Part shown: piece after piece, positions 56,188 to 64,000 of the stretch
How the letters are laid out: each line of letters begins with the position of its first letter
Position numbering within the stretch: the stretch's first letter is position 1
Assembly: GCF_019399895.1 (NCBI RefSeq)
Contig: NC_091889.1
Span: 1,732,501 to 1,796,500 of the forward strand
Length of the DNA: 64,000 bases
Direction: 5' to 3'
Origin: Cardiocondyla obscurior
Lineage: Eukaryota; Arthropoda; Insecta; Hymenoptera; Formicidae
Notes under the pieces: generated by a model
What the model was told of the DNA's origin: nothing
What the model saw: only the letters and a program-made list of their open reading frames with translations
Databases searched by the model: none
Program-made: the position numbers and the translations under genes

Positions 56188-59100
56188 CTATAAAATTGCG
56201 TCCATTATCCGAATAAAGAGCGATGGGGTTACCGCGACGAGATACAATGCAGTAAGGTCGCTCACCAATTCAATGTGTGTGGCCTTTGTCGCGAAGCAAA
56301 CAAAAATTGCAATATAGGCCTTTCTATTTTTTGAATTCCTTCTGCTGCCTTCTCTTATAATTACTAGGCCTGCATAGTCGACACCACTGTGCGAAAATGG
56401 TCTCGAGACTCTCACGTGAGGAGAAGGAAGGGAGCCCATAATTGTTTCTGATATGACTGGTTTACTTTTAAAACATTTAACGCAGCTATTTAATAATTTT
56501 CTCGCAACTGAGCGTAAGCTAATCGGCCAAAAACGTTGACGAACAAATGCAATTGTTGATTGTAGACCCGAATGAAAGTTACGGATATGCTCATCTAATA
56601 TTATTCTTTTAGTAATAATGTGGTCTCTCGGTAATACAATTTGATGAGTTGCATCATAATTTAGTTCAGAGCCTTGAAGACGACCGCCGACTCTTATTAT
56701 TTCGTCATCGCCTAAGAATGGAGATAATGATTTGATATGGCTGGATAAATCTATGTTTTTATTTAATTTTAGCGAGTTGTACTCAGTTGCGAAAGATTCC
56801 TGTTGTACTGACATGCAAGCAATTTTCATAGCATTGATTATTTCGTCGGGTGATACAATTAAACTGGAAGGTTTTTTATGCTTTGGTTTAAACACACGAA
56901 TGCAATAAGATAGAATTCGATAAAATTTGTTGATAGATGAAAATTTGGAAATTAAATTGTTTATTAAACTAAAATCGCGCTTAATAATGATTTTGCAACT
57001 GATTTTCATTTCAGGCATGTCACCTTCGTGATTTGGTAATATATTTGTTGGCCAATGATATTCAGATTCTTGAAGATAACTTGGCCCGTGCCACCATAAT
57101 GTTGAACATATCAATTTGTTGGGTGGAATTCCCCTGGATATGATATCTGCGGGATTTTCAGATGTTTTCACGTGGCGCCAAATTGCTGATTGTGTTAGGC
57201 GCTGTATCTCTCCTACTCTATTAGCGACAAACACTGACCAACGTCGAAATGGTGACGCTATCCAGTTAATAGTAATTATCGAATCTGACCATAAATAAAT
57301 TTGTTCAGCTTTAACCGGTATTGCTTGTATAACCCGTTCGAGTAATCTTGCTAACAGTAACGCTGCCAATAGCTCTAATCGGGGTAAAGATATAGCCTTG
57401 AGCGGAGCTACGCGAGATTTTGAGCAGAGAATTTCAGATTTAAAAACGTTTTCCTCTAATTGAGAACGGATGTAAATACAGGCGCCGTAGGCCTTTTGAC
57501 TGGCGTCACAGAAACCGTGAATCTGCATCGAATTTTGTTTGTTAATTGATATTACGCATCTAGGTATAGTAAGGTTTTGCAGATCCGATAATTGTGAATG
57601 AATTTGGCTCCAGCGGGTATGAATGCTTAAGGGAATAGTTTCATCCCATTCAATTTTTGCTTGCCACAATTCTTGAATGATTATTTTAGTTAATACAATG
57701 ACCGGCCCGATTAATCCTAGCGGGTCAAATAGTTTTGCTATCTGAGATAAAATGAAACGTTTAGTTACCGGAATGTCTCGCGACATAGGCTTATGAGTAA
57801 AGCGAAAAGTATCGTTACCTTGTGACCATGAAAGTCCTAAGATTTGAAATTCTTTTTCTTTTTCGATGGAAAATGTACCCTCTGATAGTGAATTCAAACC
57901 ACTTAAAATTTCTGAATTGTTTGAACCCCATTTAGCCAATTCAAATTTTCCTTTTTTTAATATTGATATTATTTGATCGCGTGTTTGTATGGTTTCCTTT
58001 AAAGTATTCCCCCCTGTTAATAGATCGTTTACATAGAAGTCTCTTTTAACTCTCAACGATCCTTCCGGAAATTCTTTCTCTTGTTGTTCGGCTAAATGTA
58101 ATAGCACGCGAGTGGCTAAGTAAGAAGCGGCAAAAGTTCCGTACGTTACAGTGCATAAATTAATTTCTTGTACCTCCGAATCTTGATTGTCGCGCCAAAA
58201 TATTTTTTGTAAACAGGAATCTGATGGAGTTACCTCGATCTGTCTATACATTTTAACGATGTCTCCCACGAGAACGTATCGAAACATTCGGAACCGGAGG
58301 AGTATTGAAATTAAATCTTGTTGAACAACGGGACCAACTAATAGAATGTCATTTAATGATATCCCTGAATCGCCCTTACACGATCCGTCAAATACAACTC
58401 TTAGCTTGGTGCTTTTGGCTCCCGGTTTTATGACACAGTGGTGCGGTAAAAAATATTCTACTGAATTATTTGAACAAATATTACGAGAAGATTTCATATG
58501 ACATAATTGTTTAAATTCGTTTATGACCGTGGAATATTGTATCTTTAGATTAATATCTCTCTGTAATCTTCGCTTGAGGCTATGAAATCTTTTTAATGCT
58601 ATTTCTCTTGAACTGCCTAAATTTTGAATAGCATCTGGTTTTATAGGAAGTTTTACTACGTATCTTCCGTCATTCTTTTGCGAAACTGTGTCAAGAAAAT
58701 GTTTTTCACACGCTAGTTCTTGTTTTGTGTATGCTTTATCATCAAAAGGAAATTCTTCAATCTTCCAAAATGCTTGTATTTCATTGATTAATTGATTATC
58801 GTTTACTGATGTATGTAATGACTTGAGACACGAAAAGGTGGAACTCGGATAATTTAACTTTCCGGCCAAAACCCATCCGAATCTTGTTTTTTGAAGTAGA
58901 GGATGAGTTGCAGATGCGCGGATCTGTCCGACACATAATAATGTCCAAAATATATCGGCTCCTATTAAAATATCTATTCCGGAAGATAGATTAAAGTGCG
59001 GATCGGCGAGTTGGATATTCGAAGGTATTTCAAAGCATGCTCTTCGTAAGTTAAAAGTAGGGTGGTCATCTGTTATTTTATCCGTTACAATACAATCGAT

Positions 59101-60372
59101 GGTTACAGTGAAAGAATTGAGTCTTGATTTTAATTTTAACTGAGTAGAATGTGTAGCTTGAGAAATCATTTCACCTATCCCCGAAATAGATATACACGAT
59201 TTTCTTGACTTCAGTCCCAATTTATTCGCGCATAAAGTGGTGATGAAGTTGGCTTGTGAGCCTGAATCGAGAAGAACGCGACAGGGTTTTTGTGAATTGT
59301 TTGTGTCAGTCACTAATACAATCGCGGTTGACAACATTACGTGTTGCGCCGAGTTGATGCTAGCGGAATTCGCGTTAATAACCTTGGTAGTAGTCGTATT
59401 CGATTCTTGGGAGGACATGGTCGCCTGATTTGGTGTATTGTGAATCGAACTATTTTCATTTGTAGATATTTCTCTATGTAATAAGCTGTTATGCCTTCGG
59501 TGACACGTTCTGTAATTTCCGGAGGGGCATTTGTTTGAAGTATGAGCTGTGGAACGTAAGCAATTCAAGCAAACATTATGATTGCGTACTGCTTCAATTC
59601 TTTGGGAAATTGTAAGCGCTAAAAATTTGGAGCATTGATATAAGAAATGTTCACCGTTACATAAATAACATTTTGATTTAATGAACGCGTTGCTTGAGAT
59701 TCGCGCCTTTGCTAATGTACTTGCAGGCTTGTCGAAATTTGTTTTATGAAAGTTTTGAGGAATGGAGTTTTTGGTAATTGGTTCCGCTCTTTTCTTGGTT
59801 GACTCTAAGACTTTGCATTGTTTAATAAGGAAATCCAAAAATTCTTTTAAAGTAGGAAGCTCGTCTCCCTTCAATGTTTTTTGCCAATCTTTAAAATTAA
59901 TTGGATCTAGCTTTGCGCTGAGAATGTAAATTAGGAGATCATCCCAATGATCGGTGGGAAGTTTTAGAGCCTTTAGAGCCTGAATGTGTCGAGTGCAAGT
60001 ATCAGATAATCGTCGTAAATCGACTGAATTTTCTTTTACCATAGTAGGAATATTTATTATGGCACTGATGTGACTTTCTACGATGGAACGTTTTTTACTA
60101 TATCGTTCTTTTAATAAATTCCACGCGACTGCATAATTGTTATTGGTCAGTTCGAGATTACTTATTAAATTGTACGCGGTGTCTATGGTTGAAGAACGAA
60201 GGTATTGCAATTTTTGTTTGCTTGTTAACGTATTATTCGAGTCAATCACCGTCATAAATCCGTCCTGAAATGCCGACCATTGCACATACTGTCCGGAGAA
60301 TTTTTCAAGATCCAACTTTGGTAAGCGTACAACGCTCGAATTTGCCGAATTATGGGAAGACAAAGATGGCAT
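56188..60372 (-). pseudogene. gag-pol: BEL/Pao gag-pol polyprotein
   Basis: 1,394 codons. Gag with the DUF1759-type block (LPKLDLEKFSGQYVQWSAFQ), zinc knuckle-like Cys clusters (CYLCNGEHFLYQC, CLNCLRSTAHTSNKC), aspartic protease LLDSGSQANFI, RT of Pao type (RVVFDGSCKGDSGISLND, GDIVKMYRQIEV) with YVND instead of YVDD at the catalytic site, RNase H (GFCDASQKAYGAC, LELLAALLLARLL, LWSDSIITINWI), integrase zinc domain (HSGLQSTIAF...CVKCFK) and first catalytic Asp (GVDYAG). The frame then ends at the deletion near 56235. The YVND change should impair polymerisation. Confidence 0.93.
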
Positions 60373-60375
60373 TGT

Positions 60376-60690
60376 TTACCTTGCGTGAGGCGTAGAACTC
60401 GGACGCAAGGGGATAATTAATTGACGCATCTTTGAAGCTAGCTCGTAAAATTTATTTTCAAAATCGATTCTGTCTTCGGCTTCGTTCTCGTCAATTAATT
60501 CTAAACGTGTCTGAATGTTATTATATTCTAACCATAATGCTTCTAACTTGTACTTTCGCTCTTCTACTTGTGTGCGCACCGACTCATCTATTGCAGTAAT
60601 GGCATCGACATAATTTCGCGTACGCGTGCATGCTGATTTTACGATAGCACGTCGTTTTTTTAAATGTGCGACGTCGTTTTCGTTGGACAT
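60376..60690 (-). CDS. gag: BEL gag N-terminal ORF
   Basis: 104 codons from ATG, helical and charged (KYKLEALWLEYNNIQTRLEL), typical of the first part of Pao gag. It ends with TAA in frame with, and one codon before, the ATG of the main ORF. The stop is either a lesion in one long ORF or a natural reinitiation/readthrough site. Confidence 0.8.
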   Translation of the reverse strand: MSNENDVAHLKKRRAIVKSACTRTRNYVDAITAIDESVRTQVEERKYKLEALWLEYNNIQTRLELIDENEAEDRIDFENKFYELASKMRQLIIPLRPSSTPHAR

Positions 60691-61357
60691 GTTTTATATT
60701 TGCTTATTTTTCACAAGGAAATAAAATATTAAAATTTGGCGGAGGCTCAATTAATGCTTTTCCTACCGTGTTATTTGTAGCCCTTTCTCAGCGAACGGAC
60801 GGCGTGCTACGGCAATGGCTTCTAGGGGGGAGAGACGTCGTTGGTAGTTCCTTGTAAACCGGCGTATGAATATTGCTCAGGAACGATGCCTCGTAATGGT
60901 GGTTATGCTCGTCGCCGTGGTCTAACGTAGATACGTTCTCTTTAGAATGATCAGCTTGACGAGGAGAATCGGTTCTGGTTGAATTTTGACTGCTTGCACG
61001 GCTCAGGTCCTCGTATCGTTGTCGAAGAAGTCTGGCGTTCCGCTGAGTATGGTCGCTGCGGCGATATGCCGTAAATGACGTCAATATGGCGGCTTGGGCG
61101 CACGCTACTGCGATATGCGTGACGACGAACGGCTTGCCGTACGCCATGCTTCGCTATGATACCTGTGGGATACTTGTGTGTAGAGCATCCTTGCACTTCG
61201 TCTTTACCACGCTGAATTGGCTGATCGTGGCTTGGTATTTATCCAATGGTTGCAGTGTTCGCTGCTTATTGAGAACGGCCGATATTTCCTTGTGGTGTCG
61301 ACACAATGCTCTGTATGATGGGTGGTGACGTGTTGAGAGTCACCAGAAGTCACCGGT
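60691..61357 (-). other. BEL leader (untranslated)
   Basis: Between primer site and gag. Small ORFs on both strands (60788-61147, 61086-61328) without motifs. Confidence 0.5.
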
Positions 61358-61375
61358 ATCCGGCTCGAAGGACCA
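61358..61375 (-). other. BEL primer binding site, tRNA-Tyr
   Basis: Minus strand TGGTCCTTCGAGCCGGAT, seven bases from the 5' LTR, complements the 3' end of insect tRNA-Tyr as I recall it. Confidence 0.8.
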
Positions 61376-61382
61376 ATTACTT

Positions 61383-61723
61383 TGTTAATTACGGAAAAAG
61401 GATCCTTGAAATGATAACTCTTCCAGATTTTTTCGTTACTGTATTTTCTGACGGAACACTGTTCGGAAATATGCTGGCTGGTTAACAGTCTAAGACGAAG
61501 TGAAGAAGCGTTGGTGCATTAGCCGCGTAGCGGGGGGGAAACAAGAAGACGCATGCGTTGAGGGCCTTAGGACCAATAGGTCGCGTTTCACTCTATGAAA
61601 CCAATCGTAGTCACGGAGCCACAATAGCCAATAAGAGCAGAGCGCGCATTACAAATTTTATGCAAAATTACTATTAATCAATATAAATAAAAATTGAAAT
61701 GATGAATTAAGGAATATCGTACA
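61383..61723 (-). repeat. BEL 5' LTR
   Basis: 341 bp, TGTTAATTACGG to AATATCGTACA, followed by TSD TTCAT. Confidence 0.95.
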
Positions 61724-62411
61724 TTCATTCTCTAAAAAAGTTTACTCTTAAAGAAGCTACAGAAAAAGTTTCCACATTATTAGCTCTTGCCACAGTTCAT
61801 CGTTTACAGACCCTGGCATTAATTGATGTTGATAACATCTCAATTTCGAATTCCAAGATATCCATTAAAATACCGAATCTAATCAAAAGTTCAAAACCAG
61901 GTTGCTCTCAACCAGACTTAATCCTACCATTTTTTAAAAAGAAACCAGGGCTATGCGTAGCCTCTGTTAATTTAGAATATATTGATATCACAAAAGATTT
62001 AAGATCTAATATGAATAAAAGACTTTTAATTTCTAAGACCAAATCGCATAAAGATGCGTCAGCTCAAACAATAGGGCATTGGATAAAATCTTTGCTCACT
62101 AAAGTTGGTATTGATACAAGTCAGTACTCTGCATACAGCTCGCGGCACGCTGCAGTTTCAGCAGCTTTTAAAAAAGGTGTTAATATAGACACGATTAAAC
62201 GAACGGCAGGTGGTTATCTGATTCGCAAATGTTCGCCAAGTTTTATAACAGGCCTATTTTGACATCAAACAATAAATTTGCGCGTTCGCTAATATTAAAA
62301 AACTAAGTTTAAAATGTATACTTCTATACATTCTTGTATTGTTTTAATTTATAATGAAATAAACTAAGTTTTTTAACATTACAAGAGAGGATTATTTTAT
62401 ACGCTGAAAGT

Positions 62412-62527
62412 CTACAGTAATCATCATTGAGAACGAGACGTGCAATATAATTGTCCGATCAAACGAGCCCGCCGAAGGAGGGCGAAGTTCAATCGAAATT
62501 ATATGAAACGTCTCGTTCGAAAATGAT
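62412..62527 (+). repeat. DIRS internal complementary region
   Basis: 62412-62452 is the complement of the left outer end (47394-47436) and 62487-62527 the complement of the right outer end (62770-62810), joined through 34 bases. This is the template thought to allow circle formation in DIRS-1 replication. Confidence 0.88.
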
Positions 62528-62592
62528 AATCTCCCAACCCAAAGATTGTAATGAAACTAATCCATTTTTCTCCCTTCCCTCCCCCCAAAAAA

Positions 62593-62632
<40 letters not shown>

Positions 62633-62652
62633 CTCCTCTCTAAGAAAAATCT

Positions 62653-62810
62653 AAACAATATGACGGGAGGAAGCGTAGGGCGCCACCTGGAAGGCAGAGG
62701 GCGCTAGGCTTGAGTACTTTGTGCTCTAAAGTGTTGTGAAGTTAAGCATGGCAAGCATACTACAGTGATCATCATTTTCGAACGAGACGTTTCTATAATT
62801 TCGATCGAAC
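62653..62810 (-). repeat. DIRS right inverted terminal repeat
   Basis: Inverted partner of 47394-47547; the match ends at about 62810. Confidence 0.9.
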
Positions 62811-63024
62811 GCGTAAACGTATTGTTTCGGTCGCATTGTGTCACGTACGCGTCGTCGCATCGTCTTGGTCGCACGTCGTCGCATCGTCTCGCTCTCGGTC
62901 AAATATAATTGTTGATATCTCGTAAATAAACGTCCAAATTAAAAAATGTTATGGAACTTTCATACTTGTATTTAAGAGATTTATCTACTCATACCGGGTT
63001 AATAAGTTGTAACGAAACACCCTG
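62811..63024. mobile_element. Half of a CAGGGTGT element
   Basis: Ends CGAAACACCCTG followed by TA, like the right end of the foldback family. Its left half is missing where the DIRS right terminus begins. CGTCGTCGCATCGTC is repeated inside (62845-62890). Confidence 0.65.
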
Positions 63025-63668
63025 TATATGGTATATTTTGAGGACATGGGTATATCTATATGTTAATGGGTTTTTATAAGGACTTGTATATATAATTTTC
63101 TATAGTTATAATAAGGACAGATATATATAAAATTTTTTTTTTTGTATATTTCAGTATAGTTTAAATCCAGGAACATTACCTGATAGCTATATTTGCTAAC
63201 TATACAATATTTCGCATAAAAATAACTGTTTTTGATGGAAATTTTGAGAACACCGTATAATATCCAAAAATGTCCCCAAAAAAATGATATACATATAATT
63301 CTCTGATGATTTTATTGCTCTGCCTTGTTCATTCTCATTACTTTCAAAATAATTTTTACACTTGTACACAACACGATGTGTCAACATTACCAGTTGTTAG
63401 AAGAGAACTATACAAATTTTTTTATCAATATGTCGCAACAATATACAATACGTAAAATTTTAAGAATTATTTCCCCTGCTAATACAATCCCATCTATTTG
63501 TTAGAATGATAGATGCAAAAACGTATACACGTACACATACCCACGTCAAAAGTTGCTTTCAAATAGTTCAGATAATGTCGCGCAAATTTGCCTCTATTGT
63601 TGGATACCTTTCGTGACAAGACACACAATCTAAGAACAGATAAGAAGAAATACGTAAGACGTATTGTA
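63025..63668. other. AT-rich, no gene seen
   Basis: Two short minus ORFs (63196-63387, 63494-63688) without motifs. Confidence 0.5.
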
Positions 63669-64000
63669 ACGATTACTTTATCTCCCATTGCATGTAAATT
63701 TTTGTCGTTTTCAAACTATACCTTCTTACCGTACATTAACGGATGTGTACATATTGCACCTCGATAGAAATGACCGATAAGTTTATTTTAGCAAATTGTC
63801 CTCAAAATATACTTTTCGTGAAATTCTACGATTACTTTACCACCCCTCTGCTTGTAAATTTTCTTCGTTTTCGAACTATATCTTTTTCTCGTACACTAAC
63901 GAAAGTGTAAATGTTGCTCGTTGTTAAAATTAACTAAAAACGTTTATTTGAACAAATTGTTCTCAAAATAAACCATTCGTGAATTTCTACAATTATTTCA
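63669..64000. repeat. ~160-bp satellite, two units, running off the window
   Basis: Units at 63669-63829 and 63830-63989 share GATTACTTTA, CGTTTTC-AACTATA, GTACA-TAACG and AAATTGT-CTCAAAATA blocks. A third unit appears to start at the edge. Confidence 0.8.

Larger units (their letters stand above)
54902..61723 (-). mobile_element. BEL/Pao LTR retrotransposon
   Basis: 6,822 bp on the minus strand, 341-bp LTRs and 5-bp duplication TTCAT (54897-54901, 61724-61728). Internal order on the minus strand: tRNA-Tyr primer site, ~670-bp leader, gag start, gag-pol, integrase tail. LTRs differ at about a dozen positions by eye (~3-4%), so it is older than the Gypsy and errantivirus here. It carries a premature stop, a small deletion and an altered RT motif. 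Confidence 0.96.
54273..62262 (+). pseudogene. DIRS tyrosine recombinase, split by the BEL element
   Basis: Upstream linker FYAFPPFALPKTLRK and PKWPTQPWYPLL (54280-54395), then the recombinase N-domain (54461-54896, ETTFKQYQGPLILW, SYGTLNAVRSAIAFI). The BEL insertion (54902-61723) falls after TSD TTCAT. The catalytic domain continues at 61724 with LLALATVHRLQTLAL (first Arg), ISKTKSHK and YSSRHAAVSAAFKKG (RHxxxS). Near 62212 a one-base loss moves the frame, so the expected Tyr region is out of frame. Role: inserting circular DNA without an integrase. Confidence 0.87.
47393..62810 (+). mobile_element. DIRS-type tyrosine recombinase retrotransposon (with nested insertions)
   Basis: Plus-strand gag, RT/RNase H and tyrosine recombinase lie between inverted terminal repeats (47394-47547, 62653-62810). 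An internal complementary region at 62412-62527 matches both outer ends. This is the defining DIRS-1 architecture. Two later insertions (50226-53253 and 54902-61723) interrupt it; without them it is about 5.56 kb, usual for the group. Several frameshifts make it inactive. It has no target duplication, as expected. Confidence 0.93.

Overview
The window looks like repeat-dense insect nuclear DNA. An ant or other hymenopteran is likely, inferred from the mix of Gypsy/errantivirus, BEL/Pao, DIRS, Helitron, mariner and CAGGGTGT foldback elements, the AT-rich background and the short host-type introns. No bacterial, phage or CRISPR signal was seen. Most long ORFs belong to transposons, usually nested in one another. 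Element ends were fixed by matching terminal repeats and target-site duplications (TSDs) read by eye.

Region 1 (1-7.9 kb): a ~660-bp (GCAC)n/(CA)n tract, a tRNA-like Pol III promoter, a frameshifted non-LTR ORF1, a foldback MITE, and a mariner transposase split by a probable solo LTR. Region 2 (7.9-13.0 kb): a complete but decayed Gypsy element on the minus strand, with 291-bp LTRs and TSD ATAT. Region 3 (13.0-19.3 kb): a broken multi-exon gene with an internal duplication (resembling the helical C-terminal part of adenylate cyclase type 10). Tail-to-tail with it lies a small three-exon candidate gene on the minus strand, whose second intron holds a 1.75-kb LTR-like insertion.

Region 4 (19.3-38.7 kb): satellite arrays lead into a Helitron-like element (Ulp1-like protease, HUH Rep, Pif1-like helicase). 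It is interrupted by a young 9.0-kb errantivirus-like element (identical 525-bp LTRs, gag, pol, spliced env) and by a 503-bp solo LTR. Region 5 (38.7-45.0 kb): a decayed minus-strand env of a related errantivirus, hit by one foldback MITE and flanked by another, then a third MITE that itself carries a solo LTR. Region 6 (45.0-47.4 kb): an unrecognised Ser/Pro-rich ORF and a palindromic, head-to-head transposase remnant.

Region 7 (47.4-62.8 kb): a DIRS tyrosine-recombinase retrotransposon with inverted terminal repeats and an internal complementary region. A 3,028-bp single-gene element sits inside its RT catalytic motif, and a 6.8-kb BEL/Pao element inside its recombinase. After removing both, the DIRS is about 5.6 kb. 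Region 8 (62.8-64 kb): half of another CAGGGTGT element and a ~160-bp satellite running off the edge.

The most unusual items are the single-gene element whose start codon is made by splicing, the errantivirus env whose leader exon lies in the gag leader, the small three-exon host-like gene, and the foldback family whose members keep one core but carry different outer arms.
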